From Notospermus geniculatus (Eukaryota; Nemertea; Pilidiophora; Heteronemertea; Lineidae), in contig NMRB01000120.1 in NCBI GenBank assembly GCA_002633025.1, positions 131,927 through 195,926 of the forward strand: DNA of 64,000 nt, in the 5' to 3' direction. The notes beneath the pieces are model-generated. The model did not search any database, was not told the origin of the DNA, and saw only the letters and a program-made list of their open reading frames with translations. Every line of letters starts with the position of its first letter. The first letter of the stretch is position 1. This document shows, piece by piece, positions 24,301 to 36,100 of this stretch. A program made the translations under genes and the position numbers.

Positions 24301-25748
24301 AAATATTCAGCGCATCTTGCAGCAATGCTGCGACTGATGCGGGACTGTTCTCTCTAATGGCATGGGTATACTTTAGTTTCTTTAGAAGCGAAGAGTCGCT
24401 GTTCTCGACGAAAGTATTTGATTGATTCTTTTTTTTTAATTTCTAGAGACCAAGACCTGCAGGTACACGCTATTCGGGCACGAATACCAAGGAACCCGCA
24501 ACTGGACGATGAAAAATGTTACATGCCAGGCCTGGTCGGCGGAAAAGCCACACAAACCAGAGTATCGCCCAGATCATGATGCAGCAAACTACTGTAGGAA
24601 CCCTGATTCTGAAAAAGTGGGACCTTGGTGTTACACCATGGATCCGAAAAAACGCTGGGACTCGTGTAATATTCCTTTTTGTAATGATGGTAAGTCTTCC
24701 TTTGGCAACAGAGAGGTGACCGAATAGCCAGGTTGCATTCTTCCTGGCCTTTTCGGCGACAATAATACTTGCAACGTGTTGAAAGGCACTGCTGCATGCA
24801 GGGTCCATTGATGGCCACTGCAACTTGCAAACTACTGTGCGGGCCTCTAAAATCATTGTTGTCATTGTCACATCTCTGTTCGTAAATCACTCGAATAACT
24901 TCGAAAAAAATCTTATTCTAAGCATGTCTTTATGCATGCAAGATGGACCAAACTAATGTTCATAGACAAAGATGAGCCTACCTGATTGGTGCCTCCGAAA
25001 TTGTTGGCCCAAAGAATGGGAAGATTTTTGCCTGGTTGGTTGAGTATGTAAAGAGGACACAGCGCCTATGGTGAGCAGCCAGTTCCTTTGGGAAGTCATC
25101 CCTTACCAAGGGTCGAAGACGTGGTGAAACATCGTGTGGCAGAAAATTTGCAGGTCCAGGAGGTGAGTAGAGGGAGAAGATTGCATGGGGTGGTGAATCA
25201 TTATGTCTAAGTGTGACAATGCAGCCGAAGCACTTGGTAGGAATCGGCGGACGTGTGGTTAAACTCGGCGCCATGCGAACAACTGCTGTCGGAACGAAGT
25301 TGGTGAACTTGTTGCGGTCAGAGAGTGACCATGCTGTTATACGTGTACATTGCGTGAGATGGCGTGAAAACCCGGGAATACTGTCACGTACATGTACCTT
25401 TGTGGCCAGGTAAGGAACTATACGCTGTCCTGAAACTGCCAAATACGACGAAACAGGTTGAATTATTCAGGCCGACGATAGGTTTATTCACAGACCAGTC
25501 TACAACATACAACATTGAATTTCATACAACATTCATTCGCAGAATATTCATGGGAGCAACTTCAAGTAGCATACGAGAGGGCAAAAGTCATCTGCCCTTG
25601 TGAAAGATGGGTTGCTTGCGGCAGTGCTGATTCTTGCTTGCAGTGCAACAGGTCTAGAGATGACCGACATTGCAACTATGCTGGTCAAAAGTTGTTGACA
25701 CAACAGGGGAATTGGAAACAACGGCACCCCTATTTTTTGACAGACTGA
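21315..25748 (+). CDS. Secreted protein: signal peptide, two kringle domains, Cys-rich tail
   Basis: Exons are 21345-21411 (or from the in-frame ATG at 21315), 24000-24242, 24447-24689 and 25543-25748. All junctions are phase 1, as is typical of shuffled extracellular domains. From 21345 the product is 252 residues. Residues 1-20 form a signal peptide (MKTFRAVLLALLSTGLLIAG). Kringle 1 (exon 2) and kringle 2 (exon 3) each keep six Cys, the YRG or YQG turn, NYCRN and PWCY. Kringle 2 has N-glycosylation sites NWT and NVT. The last exon adds about 68 residues with six Cys in a pattern I do not recognise (CPC...AC...SC..C...HC). Intron 1 is 2.6 kb and full of elements. Kringles bind lysine-bearing or other protein ligands; no protease domain is present, so this is probably a binding or opsonin-type protein. 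The terminal exon is the least certain part. Confidence 0.83.
21597..21857. mobile_element. Terminal-inverted-repeat element (GGATCC type) in the kringle gene intron
   Basis: The left end CAGGGTCGGATCCGGGGG and the right end (reverse complement CAGGGGCGGATCCAGGG) match. It is 261 bp and lies in intron 1. A 151-codon open frame that crosses it is not considered a gene. Confidence 0.65.
22048..22255. mobile_element. Mariner-like non-autonomous element
   Basis: The ends TCGGGTGGCCCAAAAAAT and (reverse complement) TCGGATGGCCCAAAAAAT are flanked by TA on both sides, the Tc1/mariner target duplication. It is 208 bp, non-coding, inside intron 1 of the kringle gene. Confidence 0.72.
22575..23078. 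mobile_element. Element with 38-bp terminal inverted repeats
   Basis: The left end (ATTACCATAAAGGAATCAACC, continuing to GGTTCAACTG) is mirrored at the right end (CAGTTAAACCTTTATGGTTG, continuing to GGTATTAC). It spans about 500 bp of AT-rich, non-coding interior within intron 1 of the kringle gene. Confidence 0.7.
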
Positions 25749-26216
25749 CAGATTCCCTAACGATTGCGCTGTTTGGTATACAAAGGGAATATCATCTACA
25801 TCAAGCCATAATTTTTTTATGCTACTTCAATTTGCATACTGACTTGTCTCAACAACTAAATAAAACAACGACGTTCGTGCAGAATACAACGAATATTATA
25901 CACTTCACTAACGGCGATCTTCCTTGTTGCAATTGAAATGCTGGTAAACTTGCACTTCGCTTGGCGGGAAGATACATGTAAGTGAATGTAATGTTATCTT
26001 TCCACCAGCTTCCCAGCATCAATCTAAGGGAGCATGAATGGATGACTTGAATTTCTTCGGCAACATTTAAAGATGGCTGCTAGCGAATCTGGAAATTACC
26101 ATCGAAAGTGTATATCAAATAATTAAAGAAGGTGAATAAAGTACGCAAAGGCGCATTTAATAGATAGGCACACTGGTAACTCTTTTATTCGTTCTTGGCG
26201 CCTGTCACCGACAGCA
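25749..26216. other. Intergenic stretch between convergent genes
   Basis: It lies between the stop of the kringle gene (plus) and the stop of the guanylate cyclase (minus), so both 3' UTRs should fall here. An ATTAAA-like and an AATAAA-like word occur near 26120-26140, but no single signal can be assigned. Confidence 0.4.
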
Positions 26217-29200
26217 TCATTTCCTATCGTAGGGTGTCTCCGATACCATACTCTCCGTCTGACTGCTCTCGGGGGGACGCATTTTATTTGATTGTTCCAT
26301 TCTCATCGCATCACAGCCAAGTAGCCAGTAGGTTCGCATGAAACCTTTAAATGTAGCCATCAGTTCGTGGTCGTTCTGAAGAAAAATAAGACAATTTTTA
26401 CTACATGATATTGTTACCACTGACATTGTGATAGTAACGGATGGGTTGGGTCACCTTGATCAACAGAACAGAACTATCCAAAATCTTTTGGTGTAGCGCG
26501 GTCGGAGTCTAGTGTAGATGGCAGCACCGATAGTAAGCAAGAATGAACAATAGGGAGTTTTCGCAAATCTGACGAAAAACGAAGTACGAAATACGAAATT
26601 GGACGTCATATCCATGACGTAATGTATTTCAGGAAATGGCTAGTATCACAAATGTCCCTTCTTTCCAGTGCATCTTTTAGCATGTCATGTAAGATCGAAA
26701 GAGTTATGGCGCATCTTGAATTTTTAAATTTCCAATTCGTATCAACGAAGTGGAAACGAAAGATAAATTTCAAAGTTTAATATACACCGTACTTCTGTCG
26801 TTCTAACGTCATACGCTGAAAGACGCTCTTGCAGCAGGCGATATCTGGGGTACCAGGCATTTCCTGAAATACATTACGTCATGGATATGACGTCCGATTT
26901 CGTATTTCGTACTTCGTTTTTCGTCAGATTTGCGAAAACTCCCTATTCATGACAGTCCGACGAACATTTACCTTTATTCCATCATCGTCCCGCTTGTTCA
27001 TGTGGAAGCCGCCCAGTTCCTCAAGGGCATCGTGGGTGACCTGGCTTATGTGGATGCGACCAGCTAAAATTGAAACACGATTAATGACTATCGCCCTGAT
27101 ATATGCACACACTACACACGACACACCGACACACTTCAACTTTCATAACCCGCCGTTAACTTTGAGTTAAGGCTACTCGTTCAAGAATTCTCGAAAACTC
27201 TACACACCCAATTGGGTCCTGAACATACGTACGCATGCCGAGGGACTCCATTTTGGAAGCTACTGTGATGGTTTCACCAAGGAGGCAATACCTGGGCATT
27301 TTGGAACCAACAACTCCCGCCACCACTGGGCCTGAAATCAACGAAATGCTCAATTTACGTCATCGTCACATACCCAACAAGAAAACCTGGGTCGAAATCG
27401 GCTGAAAGCCCGTAGATTTCTTTGGTAAAATCAATATTCTCATGATCCTTACAAGGTTCTTGCATTGATGGTGCTGCTTTGACTTCGCATATGTTTAGGC
27501 TAACAATGTTTTGGAATGGTTTATTGCTGTTTCACCGAGAAAGCGCTTGGCGAAACAGGAATAGACTAAGTATGACTGTAAGTCAACTGAGTGAGTAGAA
27601 GAAAATGTGGTTGAAGTGTAAGGGACGAATAATATATTTTTGACCTGTGTGAACGCCGATTCTGAGTTTGAATTTCGTGCCAGGGAGATGGGGTATATCC
27701 AAAAGATTGATGCTGTCCACCAGGTTTAGGGCCATCGTGGCGATCTCCGCGCTGTGACGTTTCCCATTCCGTTTCGGTAGCCCTGTAGTGAAGACGATAG
27801 TTGGGCATGATTAGTGAAGCTGGAAGTGATTCGTACTGTCGAATAAAATCGGAGAATCAGATAAAAGTAGATTGTAGACATGTAGGCCTACACGACAGGA
27901 CGTAATGAAGTTTACAAACCCGATGCAACCATGTAGGCATCACCAATCGTTTCTACTTTGTAAACGTCGTACAACTCGATTCGGCAGTCGAAGCAAGTGT
28001 AAAGCGAGTTCAGCATGTTGACAACCTAGGAGATAACGAAGCAGGACATTAAAAGAAGCAGGACATTATAGTTCACCACTGTTCTGACAATCTCCGGACA
28101 GATTTCCTCTTCACAATTCCTACCTGAATGGGTGAACTTCTTGAGCTGATCTCAGTAAAGCCGACGATATCGGAGAAGAAGATAGTGACACCGCTGTACG
28201 CCTTGGCGCTCACTTCTTCCTTCCTCTTCAGCGAGTCGGCCACTTGTTTCGGCAACATCTGATAGAGAAGGACGTCCGTGCGTTTTTTCTCCTTGTTCAG
28301 CGCTTTAGTCCTGGAGTTGTGGAGAGGATAAAGTGAGAAGGCGCCTATGGATAGCACTCGGTGGCGTATAGGCTTAACATGGAAACTGTTATATAGTTAA
28401 CATTACCACAGGTGGAGGCGCAGGAAGTGAGAAAGAAATGGTTGCATGGTCATTTACTCGATTTGATATGGATGACGTACCTGTCAGCCAGTGTCATGGA
28501 ATATTTCTGCATGGCACTGGTCAGTGCATATACACCGTTAAGTATGATGGGACACATAATGATGACGACCCCGAAGACAATGGCAATAATTATCATTTTC
28601 ATTAATTCTTCTTTTTCTTGTTGGTCGATGATCTCTAAAATTTTCACGGCCAATTTCTCTTGTACCTGAAGACAACAATACCATTGAGAAAGAGTGGAAC
28701 AGAATTTTACGCATTTTTGATGTAGGCCTACCAACATAAATTCAGAAAATCCTTCAAAGCATTAATCGTTGCAACTACACAGGGGTCAAGGATCACCAAT
28801 CGCCACACTCAGCATGCTGAACCGTCTCTCGGCAATTCACCCCATCTCTCCCTGCTAGAGAGAAGGGCCTCGCGACGGATGTGTGTAATGGACATCCAGG
28901 CCAAGGCAAATTTTCACTGTACCAGAGTTACCAACCTGGTGAAGCCTCTCCATGTAAAGTGTCATGCTGTCGTACCAACCGAGTCCCCGCTGCAAGGAGC
29001 CTTTCTCTGAGGCGTTATTGTTCCGTACCTCCTGACGAAGCGAATTCACGATTGAGAAGAAATTTTCATTCCCGGTGATGGTGTCGTCGTATGTTTCCTG
29101 TACCGATGGAAAAGGTGAAGGTGATTTTGTTAGGGTGGTGATGTTGCTTCGACCCATCATAAGATAGAACTAATTAGATTGATTTTGTGGTGTGGGAACG

Positions 29201-30840
29201 TATGGACTCATTGTAAGAAGTAAAGGGTCGCCCTGCCATGTTGGAAATGGCGGCAGAAACAACTACAAGGAGTTGCTTTTAATACATTACATCATGACAA
29301 AAATTCATATATGAATTTTTGATCATGATGATATAACTTGAGAGCGAACTTTTTCGACGAACAAGTATAGATGGCATCAAATATCACTGCCGTTTCCTGG
29401 GATCATAAATGTACCAAAGGGGATTAGGCTGTGGTTCTAATCAGGTGATTTTCAGGGCAGAGGCTGGTTCGTCCAACTCACCTGCACCAAATCGGAATAG
29501 TATCTCGCAGATTCAAAAGTCACATTTCCCGTGTCCTGACTTTGCATGAAAATGAGATAATCGTCAATGCTATCGAAGTTTCCTTGTGTGAAAAATATAG
29601 CTCCGTACGCTCTCTCCAAACCAAAGTTCTCTATAGCGTAAATTATTTCCAGATACGCCGTTAGCGGTTTCCAGACGGAACCGGAACCTACGTCAGTGAC
29701 GCTGGCAACTAGCCAATTGAATATGACGTGAATGACTTCGGCGTAAAAGCTCAGCTCCATTTTTACTGTGGTATTCAGCGTGTCCAGTTCATATCGATGT
29801 CTGTTTAGATAGTTCATGAACTTTTCTTTGGTGGTGAACTCCGCACGCGTGTCGGCAAGTTTGTTGTCAGCGGGCCAGAAGGACATGTTCATCAGAGCTC
29901 GGTCACTTTGGGGGTATCGCTGGATCAGGAGATTCTTCGCTTGTTCTGGTGCAATATCGCTGACGTACAACGCGCTCATGTCTCTCTCCCTTTGCAGATT
30001 GTGCAGCACGTCGCCAAGTTCGATACTGTAATTTCAGAAAAGTTCAATAAAAATAAAGTTCAACTTTAATGAGGAGGACTGGCATCACTCTGTGAAGCGG
30101 AGGTGCATTACATGTTTGGAGACATTAGCAGGAAGGCACAGGAATGCCCAAGTTGTTGAGTGTCATTCCATTCTTGTTCCAAACACCTACCTGAACACGA
30201 CTATCTGCCGTAATGAGGAGACTTGCAGGTGACTTTTTATTTTCGTGGCGAATATATTCGTGGTGAGGCCGAGTAAAACCACGATTGGTATCATGACTAT
30301 TGCGATCATTTTCATCATTTGAATGCGTTTTCCTCGCTTTGTAATGGGATTCCCTATGAAATTTAAACAATTATAATAATTCCTTCAAAGACGAAGGCGT
30401 ACTAATGGAGTACATCACGTTCTTTTCTGAGAGTACCGGGAGACAAAGAGTTCTCTTTTCTAGAAAAAAGGAGTGGTTGTCTTTTGGTGGAGAATTACAC
30501 TAGTACTTGTCTCCCGTGGGTGCCGTTTCATAGATTATATAACAAACTTGGCGTTGTGGCAAAATATCATGAAATACATGTGTACAAAATACATGTAGGC
30601 CCTTTATTCAGGATGTCATGAAAAATGTGGTTGATTTGAGTAGAGCGCACAGTGGTACCCACCTTGGCAAAACCCGAAGAGCCTATCGGGAGCCATGTGC
30701 AGCATGTCAACGATGGCCACATCTAGCTGCGATGGAGTGAGTGAATTGACCGAGGACACTAGGCTACCTTTACTCTTCATCATCGGATCCTGCTTGGGGG
30801 CGATTTTGCTGCCCCGCTGTTTTGAAAGCAACCACGCCAT
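26217..30840 (-). CDS. NIT-domain membrane guanylate cyclase, 11 coding exons
   Basis: Coding exons, 5' to 3': 30840-30663, 30353-30191, 30025-29482, 29097-28936, 28665-28481, 28310-28124, 28025-27920, 27782-27645, 27331-27233, 27063-26972 and 26375-26217. All phases agree and the total is 670 residues. Order: cytosolic N-terminus; membrane span 75-95; extracellular NIT (nitrate/nitrite-sensing type) region about 112-350 with [14 protein letters not shown]; span 373-397; signalling helix with [15 protein letters not shown]; class III cyclase domain from about 450. D458 (SDIVGF) and D502 (ETIGDAY) are the metal ligands, and E498 and C570 specify GTP. The usual transition-state Asn and Arg are Thr577 and Lys581. 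It should convert GTP to cGMP under control of an outside ligand. NIT-type cyclases are known from invertebrates, where (as I recall for Platynereis) they act in nitric-oxide signalling. The ATG at 30840 is the first in frame after an acceptor; the frame stays open upstream. Confidence 0.94.
26549..26947. mobile_element. 399-bp element with about 90-bp terminal inverted repeats, in the last cyclase intron
   Basis: The left end AATAGGGAGTTTTCGCAAAT is repeated in reverse complement at the right end, and the match continues about 90 bp, through GACGTCATATCCATGACGTA. Its right edge lies 24 bp from the splice donor of cyclase exon 10. No target duplication is obvious and there is no coding capacity. 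Confidence 0.8.
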
Positions 30841-30927
30841 GGGAGCGGGAAGTTTGCTGGAAAACATAGGAGATTGTTGAAAAGGGGCTTTTTTCAAGAC
30901 TGCATAACGGACAAATTCCTCGCTTGT

Positions 30928-30977
30928 TACATGTACATGTACATGTACATGTACATGTACATGTACATGTACATGTA
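30928..30977. repeat. (TACATG)n microsatellite
   Basis: About eight perfect units of TACATG, in the intron between the 31-nt upstream exon and the first coding exon of the guanylate cyclase. Confidence 0.95.
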
Positions 30978-31127
30978 TAACATGTATAACACTTTTTGGT
31001 CATCGTATAAATGCATGAAAATTTGCCATAGCAACACAAAACAAGAGATAGAAACGAGCCTTTTTACAATCAACATGACCAACCCCTGGAAAAGATTATC
31101 CAGATAATTTAAGACTCATTTACTTAC

Positions 31128-31158
31128 CCCGACGAATTATACCGAGGAATGAACCCGT
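31128..31158 (-). other. Probable 31-nt upstream exon of the guanylate cyclase
   Basis: A polypyrimidine-rich acceptor (aatattttttcag) and a strong donor (GGG|gtaagt) enclose 31 bases. Joined to the exon ending at 30856, the frame stays open ahead of the chosen ATG (reading [18 protein letters not shown]), so it could be coding or 5' UTR. Confidence 0.5.
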
Positions 31159-33152
31159 CTGAAAAAATATTCGAAATTGAACCGTTGAACAAGAGACGTT
31201 ACCGAATTTCGTCGCAGCTATAATGGCGGGAACATGGTCTTTCCAGATGAACTCGACAGCATAATAACAACACCCCACGACGTATCTTTTGCAGGTCAGA
31301 AAAACCTTGTCCATCAGTACTTTTTACTATGACTTGTTGTATACTACGATGTGCTGGTAGAACCAAGGGACGAGGATTCACAACAGCGTTGTCACACCTG
31401 ATGGTGTGGCGTATCCTAGGACGAAAAATGCGCGAATACTGAATTAGCACTTCGACACTCGCCTCGATTCTGATGAGTGCATGCTTCCTACACATACGGA
31501 GACTCAGAGGTGTTAAAATTACTGAGTGGAACTATTACATTTAACTGTTCACATAGCCGTCCATTTTCTGATGTTGATTTTGAAATGGAAAATGAGGTGT
31601 GAGAAGTGAGCAGCTCATTCGGCCTAACAGCGGCCAGCCAAACGAGTATGTGGTGGTCTTATCCGCAGCTTCAGTCACAAACTTGACGCTAGGTGGCGAT
31701 ATCTGCAGATATCACCACAAGTATCGACGCCCGTATCGACGCTAGGTTTCCATCTTGAAAAGTAGTGCGTGCGCGGAGCGAACAGTAGAAATTCTTCTGT
31801 TTGTAAAGCGGTTACCCCATCACGTCGTGTTTTCCACGCTTACAATATACATCTGTTGTAAATAGGTGTAAAATGGTATAGAGTCGATACACATTAAATA
31901 CAAACATCGGTAGAGTAAATAAAGTTGTTCTGTTTCATTTTCGACAAGATAAATATTGTTTTCTGCAAATAATAACATTTCGAAAAAGAAGTTCGCGTCA
32001 CTTGAAACACCAAAAAGATGGCTGCCCCACCGAGGATGACGTCAAGATTTTCAAGATGGCGCCATCTAGCGTCGATGGCAGTGTTAAAATTTCGTCCAAT
32101 GGGCATCCTAGCTACGATAGAGGGCAGCACACCGAAACTCGGTCCTATACAATGGACGGCTTTTGTGTGGGAAATTGATCAGGACCGAGTTGCCAGTTTC
32201 ATTTCAATAGATTTCACCACTGGTGACACCTATTGAGGCAGTGAGCTAGGGTCCTCATTATCAAAACATTTCAACGCTGTCGTGCAGTATGCCTCAGTCA
32301 AGAACAAGTATATACTCAGCTGGCGACATCTGATGGAAGGGAACGAAACCAAAGGCATGTGTACACTGGAAGGGATGTCCGAAAACAAAAGTGGTGGAGT
32401 GATGCAAAAACTTTATATGTTTCGCCACAAGTTTATTTGACATTGAACATCCGAATACATTTTCAAGGGAAACTCCACAGANNNNNNTTGTGAAGTGTTT
32501 TTCGTCCGTGAGATCGTCCTGACACAACAACACAAGACGCTGGTGAACAACAGGCATCTTTCTACAGAAACTGTAGTTGTAAAAATACCAAATCGGGCAT
32601 ATAAACTCTCAACAGCTAAGCCAAAAGGGTTGAGTTTATAGCATGATAAGCCATTGAAAATGCAGGTACGCTACTTCTTCAGTAGGCCCTATATAAATGC
32701 AGATGACGTAAAATCTAGAAACAAAGAAGACAAAGACCCGTTATCAGAAATGGACTGGTAACAGGGCAAGTGGTAGATACTCTTCAACCTAACAACCAAC
32801 AAAGAAAACCTAATTAGTTTTTCAACATTACCCAGGGCCCATCTTTATTTTTTTCCTTAATCGTGGCGCCAGGAGAAAATATCTATATGTATAATCATTC
32901 TCTTCCAAAGATAAATAATAATCGGGTGAAGATACGTCATTTGGCCATACTACGAGGGAAGAAACATTATTATCTTGGGTTTTATAAATACATGTACATG
33001 TACCATCTCGCTCGCCAGTAATTCAATAAATACGGGGTGTATACTTAGTACACTGTATGTAATTCCGATTCCCAATTTAAAAATTTCTTAAGTCCTTTTC
33101 TAACAAAATCATCAGTTGACTATCCCATTTTGACTAGTTACATCTCCTCCTG
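31159..33152. other. Non-coding stretch with possible promoter region
   Basis: AAGATGGC words, the core of the YY1 site, occur at 32015-32022 and 32053-32060, the second inside the palindrome AAGATGGCGCCATCT-like block. They lie about 1.2 kb upstream of the cyclase start on the other strand. Six N lie at 32482-32487. No exon was recognised. Confidence 0.35.
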
Positions 33153-36100
33153 TCATTGGCGCCCCTTCAATCTCTGTTTGGCAGTAACATTATGCTTCTG
33201 CTGAGCTCTTAAACCCTCCAACATCAATTCAGGATCATGATCATCGAAGTCAATACTGTTCTGTCGTGACCTTCTCTTCCCGCCTCCAGCTGAATAGAAA
33301 ACTTTCAATTTGTCGTGTTGGAAAATTTCCATTTCACGTTTCTTCCAAAATTCACTATTTTCCTTCAAGTGTTTTGTATTTTTGTCAACAGTTTCATCAG
33401 GAATGCCATATTTTGGAGGATTACCATTGGGGTCGTAGCCAAGTTTTTCCAACATTGGTGCAATATTCCGCATATCACGTACAACATCGGATGGAATCTT
33501 TCCGGGCCAGCGGGATAAGGCATCGATGTTGATGGGCCTTATCACTTGGTCGGTTGATCTCTCTGTTCTGAAAAACAAGGAAAATGTTGAGCAGACATGG
33601 TGGATATCTGTTGAGTGAGCTGGCATTCTCACCACCACTAAATTCATCACACTTTTAGCATTGTTCAATTTTGTGAGGGATTTTTCACCCTTTTCCTCTC
33701 TCGTAATCTATTGACTATTGATGCATATTCAAATCATTTGGGGTCAAAACATGTCCCGAATAAAGAAACTTGGATTATTTCATCGGCTTGGTGTGTTTTT
33801 GTACGATTTTTTGAGAAATTTTCGAGTTTATTTTTGAGGACGCGTTTTGATTGGTCATACAGAATCACATGATCTCAGGGGCACACTATGCTTCACAGTA
33901 AAAAATGACCGCCATCATTATCATTTTCAGCACTTGAGAAGTTCGAGGCGTTGTGATACCATTAATAACCGTTCGTCAGGTAAGGTAACATACTTCAAGT
34001 AATTCTTTTATGTGTAGCAATAGTATCCAAGCCTAGCTATAATTGCACTTAAATCATTCAAATACGTAGTTTCCAACAGTCTTGTCGAGCAGTCCTGTCA
34101 TGTGTGCTCGACTTGCCACATTGAATTACTAGTATATCACCTACATCGATCGTGTATAGGCCTATAATGCTATGGATGAGGTCACCATAATAGGCCTGTA
34201 GCGCGCCGTTTTAATACCCAAGCCTGTCAGGAGACAGTGTGTGTGTGTTGTCGAGTGCTGAGTGTATTTTTCATATCGATGATTCATGCATTCATGGGTC
34301 GTGGTTCTTTGTAGGCCTACACTTTCATACACCTATAAGGGAATTACCCTGCTTGAATTCCCCAAATACTCAGCGAACCATTATTGCCGCAAAAGCTTGA
34401 TTCTGGTGGTCTTGTGATCCCAACAATAATGGAATTACATGTATTAGCTGTATGAATGTATTTTTTGCTCAGAATTCAAACGTCGCAAGTAATAATGAAG
34501 CCTATAACAACACATAAGGGACTCAGTCGTCATAACTGGAGACAGCTAATTTGAGGGGACATGATTAGGGAGTCCTGGGGGTGCTATAGTGCTCTCATGA
34601 TGAGTTAAAGACATGCATATCAACACAGTCATTATCGCTGGTTAAGGAACCCAAGGGAACCATAAAAATATCCAGAGGTGTTGGTTTTCCAGCTTCCATG
34701 TGGCTTAGCGCGCGATCATGCAATACAAAGGCAAGCATGATTATTTCTTACACCCTTGTGGGAGTGTCAAAATGTTCCATCGTTCCACCAGACACAAGAT
34801 AGTGGCAGCATCACTATGAACGATGCCCCTGATATTTTCCCATCATGATTGAGCAGCTATATATAAATGCAATTTTTCTAAGAACGCCGCGGCAAACCAC
34901 ATCACTGGATGTGAAAAAGAGAAATAAATTACACATGAGATCAATGTTGTCAAGTTAAAATGCATGGAGGCAAACTGGATGTTTCAATTAATTTCACATC
35001 ATCAGTCTCTGTACCAGATTGCTCAGTTTCCATTCAGATGTAATTAATTTCAATTCTCTGGTGACTATTCTTCATCATGACTCGAATGGAGCAATTCAGT
35101 ATCTGATTCTGTGATTTGAAAGTAAAAAAGATGTTTCACTGGACAACGGCAATTCAATCTGATAATAACTGTAGGAATTGATATACTGTCCTCGCCAGAA
35201 AATCAAATCAGCCGGGAATCTTTTGCTGGTGTGAACGAAAAGCTGAGATGTAATGTATAGTACATCACTTTTTAAGATAGAGCTTCATTTCTGCAGCTAA
35301 AAGTGCCGACTACAAATACAATGACATATCCGACATGTCCGACAAAGTGGATTGGCTGAGAACCACATCGCCGAAACAACAGTTGCTTGCACCATGTTCA
35401 CCGCAAAACCTATTCCATTGCCTGGCTGACAACAATCGCACGTTTAATATCATACGTGTAACTCCAGTAAAGTGTTCAAATATTCATCCTCGTGTAGCAA
35501 TTTCGATACCGGGACAGCCACAAGTGCCCCAATGCAAGACTCACAACACTGCACATTTTAAAGTCCGGCAACATCTAATTAACTACGACCCAATGGAATG
35601 CGGAAGTCATGTGATGTGGCAGAGTGTTGCGGTTTTTATTCATGCCTGTCGCCCATTTGTGGTCGTTGCCCGATTGTTCGCGCTGTGCACCAGTTATTCA
35701 AAGGCCACGTGTGTTTAAAGGTCCGTAGCAAATCCAACTATCAATTTCCTAACTTCCGCATTCCATTGGGTGGTCGTAGTAAGATGTTGCCGGACTTTAA
35801 CACTTACTTGGATAACGAAATTCCGCCTGGTTTGCCGACAAACTCCTGATGGCGTAGCACTGAATCGTGCCATGGAATTTCAAGGAAGGCCAATATCTTT
35901 CTGATGATTTTTTCTGGATGCAGTGTCAACTGTTCATAATATACAGGTAGACATTTAGTTGAACCGACTCTGATACATTGGTAGAACATGTTCTCAACAG
36001 CAGTGTTCCACTGGCTGAGACATTTTCTGTAGTCCTGGAGGTCAAATCCGGTTATGGTAACACGACGGCTTATGATAGAGTGAACCACAGCTCGCCCATC

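Noticed and set aside
24978-25442. 154-codon minus-strand open frame in the kringle gene intron
   Set aside because: No family features, low-complexity Pro-rich composition, and no exon borders that fit a gene.
31199-31495. 98-codon minus-strand frame upstream of the cyclase
   Set aside because: Composition is not protein-like and it does not join the cyclase in frame through the supported splice sites.
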